The notes beneath the pieces were generated by a model. The model was not told the DNA's origin. It saw only the letters and a list, made by a program, of their open reading frames with translations, and did no database searches. A DNA stretch of 64,000 bases from an uncultured Burkholderiales bacterium (lineage in GTDB: Bacteria > Pseudomonadota > Gammaproteobacteria > Burkholderiales > Burkholderiaceae), in assembly GCA_946480465.1 (NCBI GenBank), contig CAMLJY010000008.1:1-64000 (forward strand), given 5' to 3'. The position numbers were made by a program, and so were the translations under genes. Positions 37,378-44,800 of this stretch are shown in pieces (the stretch's first letter is position 1; each line of letters opens with the position of its first letter).

Positions 37378-38016
37378 TCATGCGAATCGGGCGTTGACGC
37401 GCAGGTTCATCAGTGCCTTCAGCGCGCCGCGCGCCTCGGCCAGCGGCTGGTAGCGCGGCGCGCCCAGCTTGGCCGCGGCGCGGTCGAAGACCACCACCGC
37501 GCGCTCGTCGTTGACGTGGCGGGACATGTAGACCAGCCCGTCGACCGCGGCCGGGTGCGCATGCAGCGCGGCGGCCCAGCGCTGCGGCACGTCGTACGGC
37601 ATGATCGTCGAGATGCCGCCCGAGCCCACCAGCGTCTTCAGCGCGGTGCCGGTCAGGTCGGCCAAACGCAGCAGCCCCCCGGCGGCCCCAGGGCCACCGC
37701 CCGGCATGCCCTTGAAGCGAACCAGCCAGCGGCTTTCGATCTCGGTGACGGCGATGGAAAAACCGCCGGCTTCCGGCAGTTCGTCGTGCAGCAGGGTCTC
37801 GGCGATGGCTACTTCCAGGCTGCAGCCGAGGTAGCAGGTGCCGAAGCGGCGCGACTTGACGCGGCCGGGATCGTCGAAGCGGTTGGCGGCGGAACGGCCG
37901 AAGAAGGGCTCGCCGGAGCGAAAGCGGGAAATGCGCAGCAGCTTGGCCGGCGGCAGCTCGACGGTGCGCAGTGGGATCGAGGCGAGGTCGCGCGGCGGCA
38001 GCGGAACCAGGGACAT
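37378..38016 (-). CDS. RES-domain toxin (NAD+ phosphorylase family)
   Basis: A 212-residue RES-family protein, the toxin of Xre/MbcA-RES systems, which deplete cellular NAD+ by phosphorolysis or hydrolysis. The family's pattern is visible: LLRISRFRSGEPFFGRSAAN followed by RFDDP, YLGCSLEVAIAETLLHDEL, VDGLVYMSRHVNDERAVVVF. Key Arg, Tyr and Glu positions (R of RISR/RFDDP, Y of TCYLG, E of AIAETL) are present. Its ATG shares one base with the stop of the antitoxin gene upstream (TGATG), so translation is coupled and the antitoxin is made first. Confidence 0.88.
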   Translation of the reverse strand: MSLVPLPPRDLASIPLRTVELPPAKLLRISRFRSGEPFFGRSAANRFDDPGRVKSRRFGTCYLGCSLEVAIAETLLHDELPEAGGFSIAVTEIESRWLVRFKGMPGGGPGAAGGLLRLADLTGTALKTLVGSGGISTIMPYDVPQRWAAALHAHPAAVDGLVYMSRHVNDERAVVVFDRAAAKLGAPRYQPLAEARGALKALMNLRVNARFA

Positions 38017-38660
38017 CAGCGCTCGGCAAATCCTGCGGCCGCGACACGCACGCGGGCGAACTGGCCATTCGCCAGCGCGTCGAGCGGCGTCGCGCCCTGC
38101 AGCGAAGCCTTGCGGGTCAGGAAGAACTGCAGCTTGCTGGCACCGGGCAATTCGCCCAGCGCACGGCAGATGTCCTCGAGCTGGCGGCGCTCGTAGCGGT
38201 GGTCGAGGAAGAAGGCGGGGAAATGGCGGCGGCCCTGCACGTCCACGTAGAAGACGCGCCGCGCCTTCAGCGCCTTGCTCAACGCCTGGCGGGTGACGTG
38301 GAGGCCTTCGGCGAAAACGGCCGCCGGCACCAGCTGGCCATCGTCGGCCAGTTGCTGCATGGCCTGGGCGGCCTTTTCACGCTCGGCCGGCGGCAGCAGC
38401 GGCTGCGGAGCGCCGGCCGCCAGCCGCACGCGAATGGCATCGATGCGCTCGCTCAGGTGGTCCAGCTCGGCGGTCAAGTCGCGCAGGCCGATGTCTTGCG
38501 CGCGTGATTTCAGGCCGCCTTCGACGAGGGCATCGCGCGGGGCATCGGCCACGCGCGCGGCCGCGTCGGCCAACTGCTGGGCGGATTGCCAGAACACTTG
38601 GGCCGCGGCGGCGGGCGGCTGCTTGCCGGCGCGGGGCTTGGTGACGGCGGAACTGGACAT
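38016..38660 (-). CDS. Xre/MbcA/ParS-type antitoxin of the RES toxin
   Basis: A 214-residue protein. The middle contains an HTH-like segment (VFAEGLHVTRQALSKALKAR). The C-terminal 60 or so residues match the MbcA/ParS toxin-binding domain ending GATPLDALANGQFARVRVA. It is longer than typical 130-150-residue antitoxins because of an extra N-terminal helical region (SQQLADAAAR-like). It should neutralise the RES enzyme and repress its own promoter. ATG 38660 (MSSSAVTKP) was chosen; the frame is open 24 codons further upstream but those are Pro/Arg-rich. Confidence 0.85.
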   Translation of the reverse strand: MSSSAVTKPRAGKQPPAAAAQVFWQSAQQLADAAARVADAPRDALVEGGLKSRAQDIGLRDLTAELDHLSERIDAIRVRLAAGAPQPLLPPAEREKAAQAMQQLADDGQLVPAAVFAEGLHVTRQALSKALKARRVFYVDVQGRRHFPAFFLDHRYERRQLEDICRALGELPGASKLQFFLTRKASLQGATPLDALANGQFARVRVAAAGFAER

Positions 38661-38861
38661 GGGGCGGAGCGAAGGCGGTGCGGAACGGCAGTGGCGGCCG
38701 GCGGGGACACGCCGCGAAGGCGTGCCCGGCATCGTAGGGGGCGGCCGTCCACGGTGTCAACCATGTCAACCCAGCGGCCCGGCCACGGGGCAGCAGCGCG
38801 CGGCGGCAGCGGGCGCGCCGGCCGGTCGCATCATCCTTTCACGCCGGCTGATCGCGCCCGC

Positions 38862-38926
38862 GATGTGCGCCCGCGATGTGCGCCCGCGACGTGCGCCCGC
38901 GACGTGCGCCCGCGACGTGCGCCCGC
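38862..38926. repeat. 13-bp tandem repeat, five units of GAYGTGCGCCCGC
   Basis: Units begin at 38862, 38875, 38888, 38901 and 38914 (GAT, GAT, GAC, GAC, GAC variants), with degenerate half-units on both sides (GATCGCGCCCGC before, CATGCGCC after). It lies in the 304-bp gap between the TA antitoxin start and the DUF456 stop. The 13-bp period is not a multiple of three and no gene crosses it. Confidence 0.9.
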
Positions 38927-38964
38927 CATGCGCCAGCCTCGCGGGCCGGCCATTCGCGCCGCGC

Positions 38965-39447
38965 TCAGAACAGCAGCGCGACGATGAAGACGCCGATCAT
39001 CATGAAGGCGATCACCACCTTGGCGATCAGGCCCACCATGATGCCGAGCCAGGTGGCCACCCCCACCTTCAGCGCCCGTGCCTGGTCCTTCTGCGCGATG
39101 AACTCGCCGATGCCCGCGCCCACCAGCGGCATGAACAGCACGCCGACGATGCCCATGAAGAGACCGACCACCGTGCCGATCGCCGCGCCCACGAGCGCCA
39201 AGGTGCTGGCACCGGCCCTCTTGGCGCCCAGCAGGCCGGCCACGTAGTCCAGCACCCAGGCGATCACCGCGAGCACCGAGACCGTGCCGACGGCCAGCCA
39301 GCTGACGCGGGTGAAATCGTCGATCCAGGCGCCGAGCACGATGCCGGCCAGCACGAACAGCGTGCCCGGCAGCGCCGGCAGCACGGTGCCCGCCAGGCCG
39401 AGCACGATCAGCGCCGCGCTGAGGGTCCACCACAAGGCATCGGTCAC
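38965..39447 (-). CDS. DUF456 family membrane protein
   Basis: A 160-residue protein with the DUF456 layout: glycine-rich hydrophobic segments ALIVLGLAGTVLPALPGTL, FVLAGIVLGAWI, AVIAWVLDYVAG, a GAKRAGASTLALVGAAIG loop, and VGLFMGIVGVLFMPLVGAGI. Function is unknown; the glycine-zipper-like helices suggest a small multimeric membrane protein. GTG 39447 is preferred because GGGAG lies five bases upstream; GTG 39453 overlaps that Shine-Dalgarno sequence. Confidence 0.85.
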   Translation of the reverse strand: MTDALWWTLSAALIVLGLAGTVLPALPGTLFVLAGIVLGAWIDDFTRVSWLAVGTVSVLAVIAWVLDYVAGLLGAKRAGASTLALVGAAIGTVVGLFMGIVGVLFMPLVGAGIGEFIAQKDQARALKVGVATWLGIMVGLIAKVVIAFMMIGVFIVALLF

Positions 39448-39507
39448 AAGCACTCCCGAGATGGCAGAACGGGCGATCCTAGCCGGTGCCTCCGTCGTCC
39501 ACGGTGC

Positions 39508-40791
39508 TCAAGCCGCGGCCAGCGCAGGGCGGCGCAGCGGCGCCTCGCGGATCGGCAGGTTGACCAGCGCGGCCGCCAGCGCCAACGCCACGTCGGCCCA
39601 CCACATCCAGGCGTAGCTTCCGGTGCTGACCACCGCCAGGCCGCCCAGCCAGGCGCCGAAGAAGCCGCCGATTTGGTGGCTGAGCAGCGTCAGCCCGAAC
39701 AACGTGGCGAGATAGCGCGTGCCGAACAGCTTGGCCGTCAGGCCGGCCGTGGGCGGCACGGTGGCCAGCCAGGTGGCGCCGAGCACGGCAGCGAAGACGT
39801 AGAAGGTCATCGGCGTCTTCGGCGCGGCCAGGTAGGCCAGCACCGCCAGGGCACGGGTGAAGTACATCCAGAACAGCAGCCACTTCATGCGGTACACGTT
39901 GCCCAGGTAGCCGGCCGTCAGGCTGCCGGCGATGTTGGCCAGGCCGATGATGGCGAGCGAGGTCGAGGCCACGCCCGGGCTCAGGCCGCACAGCCCGACT
40001 TCGCCCGGCAGGTGCGTGACGAGGAAGGCGATGTGGAAGCCGCAGGTGAAGAAGCCGGCGTGCAGGCACCAGTAGCTGCGGTCCTTCAGCGCCTGGCGCA
40101 CCTGGGTGCGCAGCGTCATCTCCGCCGGCGCGCCGGCCGTGGCCGCGGGGACGGGCTTCTTCTCGCCGCGCAGCCAGTACGCCATCGGCGCGGTCATCAG
40201 CGCCGCCACGGCCATCATCCACATCGCCTGCATCCAGCCGAAGGCCTGCATCACCGCCTGGTTCAGCGGCGCGAAGACGAACTGGCCGAAGCTGCCGCCG
40301 GCATTGATGAAGCCACTGGCGAAGGCGCGGCGCTCGGGCGGCAGGTGCTGGGCGGTGGCGCCGATCAGGATCGAGAAGCTGCCCGCGCCGGCCCCGGCCG
40401 CGCTCAGCACGCCCAACGCCAGGATCAGCCCCCACTCGCTGCGCACGAAGGTGGTCAGCACCGAACCCAGCGCCAGCAGCACCGCACCCAGCACGATGAC
40501 GCGCCCGGGCCCGTAGCGGTCGGCCACGGCACCGAAGACCGGCTGCGACGCCCCCCAGACGAACTGCCCGATCGCCATCGCGAAGCTGATCGTCGCGATG
40601 CCGAGGCCGGTGGTGGTGTTCAGCGGCGAGACGAAGAGTCCCATCGACTGGCGCGCGCCCATCGTGATCATCAGGATCGCGGCAGCGACGAGCATGAAGA
40701 GCCACACCTGCGCCCCGGTGCGGGCGACGCCGGGGGCGGGGGATGCGGCGGAGGCCGCCGACACGGCGGCGGAGGACGGCTGGGCTGTCAT
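39508..40791 (-). CDS. Major facilitator superfamily transporter
   Basis: A 427-residue, 12-helix MFS protein. The first helix region reads VWLFMLVAAAILMITMGARQ, and the loop 2-3 motif is present as AVADRYGPGRV. Two six-helix halves are separated by a cytoplasmic loop around RGEKKPVPAATAG. The sequence resembles monocarboxylate/oxalate-formate-type or NarK-like exporters, but the substrate is not determinable. AGGAG eight bases before the ATG sets the start. It lies 57 bp downstream of a marR gene on the same strand, so it probably forms a marR-transporter operon inducible by the regulator's ligand. Confidence 0.88.
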   Translation of the reverse strand: MTAQPSSAAVSAASAASPAPGVARTGAQVWLFMLVAAAILMITMGARQSMGLFVSPLNTTTGLGIATISFAMAIGQFVWGASQPVFGAVADRYGPGRVIVLGAVLLALGSVLTTFVRSEWGLILALGVLSAAGAGAGSFSILIGATAQHLPPERRAFASGFINAGGSFGQFVFAPLNQAVMQAFGWMQAMWMMAVAALMTAPMAYWLRGEKKPVPAATAGAPAEMTLRTQVRQALKDRSYWCLHAGFFTCGFHIAFLVTHLPGEVGLCGLSPGVASTSLAIIGLANIAGSLTAGYLGNVYRMKWLLFWMYFTRALAVLAYLAAPKTPMTFYVFAAVLGATWLATVPPTAGLTAKLFGTRYLATLFGLTLLSHQIGGFFGAWLGGLAVVSTGSYAWMWWADVALALAAALVNLPIREAPLRRPALAAA

Positions 40792-40848
40792 GCACAGGCT
40801 CCTGGCATGGAGGGTGGACGTGGATATCTGCTGATAGGCCGGCGCCCG

Positions 40849-41370
40849 TCATCCGCTGCCGGGCGGCGGCGGCCGGAACAGCGGCGTCACGGCATCCAGC
40901 CACTGGTGCAGGCGCTCGACGGTGTCGTCGCCGAGCGTGCGGTTGACTTCCTGCTGGGCGCGCTTCCAGTGCGGCCGCGCGGCCTGCCAGGCGGCCGCGC
41001 CCGCGTCGGTGACGCGGGCCAGGCGCAGGCGCGCATCGGCCTCGCTGGCGACCAGCTCCACCCAGCCCTGGGCGATCAGCGGCCTCAGGTTGCGCGTGAG
41101 CGTGGTGCGGTCCATGTCCAGCCGCTCGGCCAGGCCGGTCAGCGGCATGCCGCCGCGGCCGACCTCGCGCTGCATCACGCCGAGCATCGAGTACTGCGTC
41201 ACCCGCAGGCCCGCGGCGGCCAGTTCTCGGTCGTACACCGCGGTGACGCGGCGCGACAGGCGCCGCAGCTTGGCGCAGGTGCAGCCGCGCGGCGGCGGCG
41301 CCACGGCCTCCGGCGCCGCTGGCGCGGACGCAGGCGACGCGCTGGGCGGCGAGGCGTGGGCCGAGGTCAT
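40849..41370 (-). CDS. MarR-family transcriptional regulator
   Basis: A 173-residue protein with the MarR winged helix: VTQYSMLGVMQREVGRGGMP followed by LTGLAERLDMDRTTLTRNLRPL and a wing around SEADARLRLARVTDAG. An N-terminal Cys pair (GCTCAKLRR) is common in this subgroup. A 12-bp palindrome lies 13 bp upstream of the start codon and a TATAGT element only 6 bp upstream. The mRNA may therefore be leaderless and shut off by MarR binding over its own promoter. It heads the operon with the MFS transporter gene. The start is ATG 41370. Confidence 0.88.
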   Translation of the reverse strand: MTSAHASPPSASPASAPAAPEAVAPPPRGCTCAKLRRLSRRVTAVYDRELAAAGLRVTQYSMLGVMQREVGRGGMPLTGLAERLDMDRTTLTRNLRPLIAQGWVELVASEADARLRLARVTDAGAAAWQAARPHWKRAQQEVNRTLGDDTVERLHQWLDAVTPLFRPPPPGSG

Positions 41371-41383
41371 CCCGGCACTATAG

Positions 41384-41395
41384 GTGCATATGCAC
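41384..41395. promoter_or_regulatory. Palindrome GTGCATATGCAC (candidate MarR operator)
   Basis: A perfect 12-bp palindrome centred 20 bp upstream of the marR ATG. On the minus strand it is directly upstream of TATAGT (complement of 41377-41382), a likely -10 element, so bound MarR would block RNA polymerase. MarR proteins are known to bind 16-20-bp dyads over their own promoters. Confidence 0.7.
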
Positions 41396-41712
41396 GCACT
41401 TCCCCGCCGGTCCGCGGACATGCCCCTGCGCGGCCGAGGGACGAACGGATGGCCTCCGGCGCCAGGACGGCGCATGCCGGCCACGGAGCAGTACGGCCGC
41501 TATCGCCGCCGGGTGCCCCGCCCGCCGGTGCCGACACGGGCGCTTGCGTCTAACCCATATTCGACACGTCTGCGCGGTTCCGCCACCCCGGCCCGCCGTG
41601 CGCCGGCATCGGCTCCCCGGGCTTCGAAGCCGCGAAGAGTGTGCAAGGTGCCGCACGAATGCACGCGGGCGGGCGGATTCGGGCTCAAGTGAAGCCGCAG
41701 CCGTGCCGAACG

Positions 41713-41730
41713 ACAGGTGTCACCACCTGT
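41713..41730. promoter_or_regulatory. Inverted repeat ACAGGTG-N4-CACCTGT upstream of the lyase-like gene
   Basis: A perfect 7-bp inverted repeat with a 4-nt spacer about 170 bp before ATG 41900. It could be an operator for the lipoprotein gene or a leader hairpin; there is no adjacent regulator gene to assign it to. Confidence 0.5.
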
Positions 41731-41899
41731 GAGCACAGCAGCCCGCGAAAGGGCCGCCGCCCCTGGGGGTGCCATGGCGGGCGCCACGCCAGGCGCGTCA
41801 CGCTGGCACAGCCAGCTACCCGGCCCGTCAAGCCACCGACAAGCCGCCTCCCACGCCGGGAGGTGCGGCGACAGCTGTGCCTTGACCCACCGAATTCGC

Positions 41900-43435
41900 A
41901 TGACGCGCCACCACGTTTCCGTTCCCTTCCGCCCGCTGCGGGCCACGATTGCCGCCGCCACCACCGCCATGCTGGCCGCCTGCGGCGGCGGTTCCACCGA
42001 TGCCGACGGCAGCTCGACCGGCTCGAGCGTCACCGTGCAGGCCGCCCCGCAGGCATGGGCCGGCACGCCGCCCCCAGCCGCCGGTGCCGCCGGTGCTGTC
42101 GCTGCCGCCGGCCCAGCCGGCGCCACACCGTCCGCGGCACCGCTGATCGCCGACCACGGCCCCATTCCGCCTCACCTGATGGACGAAGAGGCGCAAGCGC
42201 ACATCCGCGCCGCGGCCGCCGAGGCCAAGCCGGGCGCCCCCGCCGCCGCAGCGGCGAAGCCCGAGCGCACGGGCGATGCCGCAACGGTGAATGCCGCAGC
42301 CGCGGCGCCATCGGGCGCTCCAGCGCCTGCCAGCACCCGCAGCGGAGGCCGCAGCGTGCCGCTGCCCGCGGTGCCGGTTCCGCCTCCGCCTCCGCCTCCG
42401 CCTCCGCCTCCGCCTCCGCCTCCGCCTCCGCCTCCCGCACCCGCACCCGCACCCGCACCCGCACCCGCACCCGCACCCGCACCTGCACCTGCACCTGCAC
42501 CTGCACCTGCGCCCGCACCAGCCCCCATCGCCCCCGCGCCCACCGCGCCGACGACCTCCGAAACGGGCACGTCCGACGGCGCGCTGGCACCGCAGCCCGT
42601 CAGCAGCACCGACATCCGGCTGCAGGTCGAGACGAGCCGTCTGTTCAGCAGCTACAAGTGGCTGTGGGGCATGGAGTGCGCCGGCTACAAGGAAGGCGCG
42701 CTCAACATCCCCGAGACCGGCCTGCAGGGCTTCGACCTGGGCGGTGGCCTGGGCACCATGCGCTTCGGCAAGGTCGCCGACCCGGAGGACCCCAGCCGCC
42801 GCGTGCTGATGTTCCGCCCCAACTCGGGGGATCCGACGATCTACGGCGGTCCGCGCTGCGAGATGACCTTCTCGCCGTCCTTCGGTGGCAAGCTGCCGGT
42901 GAACCAGGACGTCTGGTTCGCATTCGGCATCCGGTTCCAGGACTGGAACAGCAGCACCGACGAGCAGGTGCTGATGCAGTGGCACTGGAGCAACGGCTCG
43001 ATCCCGATCGGCCCCTTCCTCGCGCTGGCGATGAAAGGCGGCCAGCTGCAGATCGATTCGAAGGCCAACGCCGCCTACCCGCCATCGGCTTCGACCACCC
43101 AGTCCACCGTGCACTGGAACGGCAGCGTGACGTCCAACAGCTGGAGCTACTTCGTCGTCAAGGCCCGCATCTCGCCGCACCCGTCCGACGCACCGTACCT
43201 GAAGGTGTGGCGCGACGGCACGCAGATCGTCAACCACCAGGGCCCCCTCGGCTACAACTACCCGGAGGTCACGCCGTACCTGAAGATCGGCCACTACCAG
43301 TGGGTCGCGGCGTACAACACCTGGGCGGCCAGCGCCGCGACCAAGACCGTCCTGGTGCGCACGCCGGCGCTGATCAACGACACCACCGGCAAGTACAGCG
43401 AGGGCGACATCCGTGCCCACGTGAAGGCGCGCTGA
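41900..43435 (+). CDS. Lipoprotein with Pro-rich linker and polysaccharide-lyase-like domain
   Basis: A 511-residue protein. The signal peptide ends in a lipobox, MLAACGGG (Cys28). Residues about 30-155 are Ala-rich and disordered, then an unbroken run of prolines passes into a long (Pro-Ala)n run (about 160-215). The C-terminal 270 residues form a compact beta-rich domain (LGTMRFGKVADPED, GGPRCEMTFSPSFGG, WFAFGIRFQDWN, VLMQWHWSNGS, YLKIGHYQW) resembling heparin-lyase-type polysaccharide lyases or concanavalin-like lectins. It would be held away from the membrane by the stiff linker. Catalytic residues were not verified. ATG 41900 gives the lipoprotein signal. Confidence 0.75.
   Translation: MTRHHVSVPFRPLRATIAAATTAMLAACGGGSTDADGSSTGSSVTVQAAPQAWAGTPPPAAGAAGAVAAAGPAGATPSAAPLIADHGPIPPHLMDEEAQAHIRAAAAEAKPGAPAAAAAKPERTGDAATVNAAAAAPSGAPAPASTRSGGRSVPLPAVPVPPPPPPPPPPPPPPPPPPPAPAPAPAPAPAPAPAPAPAPAPAPAPAPAPIAPAPTAPTTSETGTSDGALAPQPVSSTDIRLQVETSRLFSSYKWLWGMECAGYKEGALNIPETGLQGFDLGGGLGTMRFGKVADPEDPSRRVLMFRPNSGDPTIYGGPRCEMTFSPSFGGKLPVNQDVWFAFGIRFQDWNSSTDEQVLMQWHWSNGSIPIGPFLALAMKGGQLQIDSKANAAYPPSASTTQSTVHWNGSVTSNSWSYFVVKARISPHPSDAPYLKVWRDGTQIVNHQGPLGYNYPEVTPYLKIGHYQWVAAYNTWAASAATKTVLVRTPALINDTTGKYSEGDIRAHVKAR
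42380..42511 (+). repeat. In-frame hexanucleotide tandem repeats encoding the Pro and Pro-Ala linker
   Basis: Nine CCGCCT units (42380-42433, Pro-Pro) are followed by eight CCCGCA units (42434-42481) and about five CCTGCA units (42482-42511, last base variant; both Pro-Ala). All periods are multiples of three, so slippage would change linker length without breaking the frame. Confidence 0.95.
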
Positions 43436-43583
43436 CTTCGCCCCCGGGGCCGGCCTTGGCGCCGGTGCCGATGACGCCACCATCCAGCACCGGACCGGGC
43501 GCCGCCGTGCCCGCGGCAGCCGCCCGACGACGGCGACAATCGCGCGCCCGGCCTTCCACGCCGGCGCCGACTGTCGCCCTTCG

Positions 43584-44258
43584 ATGCTTTCCAAGCTTTT
43601 AGCGCGTTATGACGTGTCCCTGCTGCGCCCACCGCTCACGCCCGATCCGGCGCCATCGGCCGGCGCCGCGGCGGTGGCGCACGAGCAGGCGGCACTGCGC
43701 CGCCTGCTGGCCTGGTGCCACGAAGGCACGGGCGATGGCGCGGCCCCGCTGCTGCGGCCCGGCGCGCGTCCGCGCATGCCGCTGCCGCTGTCCGTCGCGC
43801 TGCTCGGTGGCCTGCCGTTGGACAGCCCCGCAGCACTGCTGGAAGACCTGGCGCTGCAACTCGACGGCACCCACCAGCTGCTGGCCGCGGGCCCGCGCTG
43901 GCGGCAGCGACTGTTCCGCCTGCGCGTCAAGGGGCGTGAATGCTGCTGGTGGCTCCGGCGCGCGCCGGGGGCGCCCTGGGACAGCGGCTACCTCATCGAT
44001 TCGCCCGCCGCGCCGGCACGCCTGGCGCAGTGGCAGCCCCGGCGGCCCACGCTGGTGATCGCCCACGGCCTCGCCGACGAGCCCCTGCGCTCGGCGCTGC
44101 GCGCGCTGGCCGCCCGGCAGGCGCACTTCGCCCAGCCGGTGCGGCTGCTGATCGCCGCCGCGGCGCCACCGCCCGCGCTGGCGCACTGGCCCGCCGCCGC
44201 TGCGGCCGACAACTTCGGCCCGCTGTCCTTCCGCCCCCTGCGGCCGGCCGTGGATTGA
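43584..44258 (+). CDS. Hypothetical protein
   Basis: A 224-residue, Ala/Leu/Arg/Pro-rich protein starting MLSKLLARYDVSLL with no signal peptide or clear membrane segment. Recognisable features are few: CHEGTGDG, a WWLRRAPGAPWDSGYLID segment, and a hydrophobic LIAAAAPPP near the end. I do not recognise the family. Codon pattern favours this frame (G/C at third positions) and the gene has a single clear ATG. It sits between two exported-protein genes on the same strand with gaps of 148 and 80 bp. Confidence 0.5.
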   Translation: MLSKLLARYDVSLLRPPLTPDPAPSAGAAAVAHEQAALRRLLAWCHEGTGDGAAPLLRPGARPRMPLPLSVALLGGLPLDSPAALLEDLALQLDGTHQLLAAGPRWRQRLFRLRVKGRECCWWLRRAPGAPWDSGYLIDSPAAPARLAQWQPRRPTLVIAHGLADEPLRSALRALAARQAHFAQPVRLLIAAAAPPPALAHWPAAAAADNFGPLSFRPLRPAVD

Positions 44259-44338
44259 GCCCCCGCGCGCAGCGCGGCGGCCTAAGATCGCCGCACCGCG
44301 CGAGGCACCGGCACGTTGCCCGCGATCCTGGAGATCCC

Positions 44339-44800
44339 ATGTTTCGACCATCACGGCCGCTGCCCAGCGGCCCTGCCGCGCTGGCCCTGCTGTCGGCCGC
44401 CTTCATCGCCGCCTGCGGCACGCCCGGCGCGCCCACCCCGGACGTCACGCCCGTGCCCGACGGCAAGCCGCCGGCGCATGCGGATGGCCGCCCGCGCACG
44501 GTCCTGCTGGCCCGCAGCCTGCGCGGCTCGCCCGCCGCCGCCGAGATCGCCCGCGCCATGGACGAATCGGACCTGAAGAAGGCGATCCACACGCTGGAAC
44601 TGACGCGCAACCACACGCCGATCTGGTGGCGCAACGGCGCCAGCGGGCGCGAATTCCTGCTGACGCCGCTCGGCTCCTTCGCCGGCGAGCACGGGCCCTG
44701 CCGCGAGTTCAGCGTCGACGTCACGGCCGGCAACACCACCGATCGCCTGCACGGCACCGTCTGCCAGCAGGTGGGTACGCTATGGAAGCTGATGCGCTGA
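44339..44800 (+). CDS. Lipoprotein, outer-membrane surface-antigen-like
   Basis: A 153-residue protein with lipobox AAFIAACGTP (Cys at 26). The C-terminal half (TPLGSFAGEHGPCREFSVDV, then GTVCQQVGTLWKL) resembles the C-terminal part of the 17-kDa rickettsial-type surface antigen family, which has a conserved PCR..... and a terminal C...G.W. pattern. The usual glycine-zipper domain is missing. The mature region before it includes a helical LKKAIHTLELTRNHTP. The exact function is unknown. It overlaps the next gene by 19 bp, so the pair is cotranscribed and coupled. Confidence 0.65.
   Translation: MFRPSRPLPSGPAALALLSAAFIAACGTPGAPTPDVTPVPDGKPPAHADGRPRTVLLARSLRGSPAAAEIARAMDESDLKKAIHTLELTRNHTPIWWRNGASGREFLLTPLGSFAGEHGPCREFSVDVTAGNTTDRLHGTVCQQVGTLWKLMR

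Larger units (their letters stand above)
41371..41899. other. Regulatory intergenic region between marR and the lyase-like lipoprotein gene
   Basis: 529 bp without a supported gene. It contains the marR operator palindrome (41384-41395), a 7-bp inverted repeat (41713-41730), and GC-rich complementary segments between 41731 and 41790 (for example GCCC at 41741 with GGGC at 41750) that could fold in the lyase mRNA leader. A long in-frame extension of the lyase gene back to 41717 looks non-coding. Confidence 0.5.

Noticed and set aside
38862..38926. A CRISPR array
   Set aside because: Repeats are contiguous 13-mers without spacers, and no cas gene is present.
38275..41553. A 1092-codon frame antisense to the antitoxin, DUF456 and MFS genes
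   Set aside because: Long because of GC content; His/Gln/Arg-rich, with no domain.
41731..41790. A c-di-GMP-I riboswitch
   Set aside because: The conserved GACGCAAAGCC segment and the second helix pattern are absent; kept only as a weak finding about leader structure.
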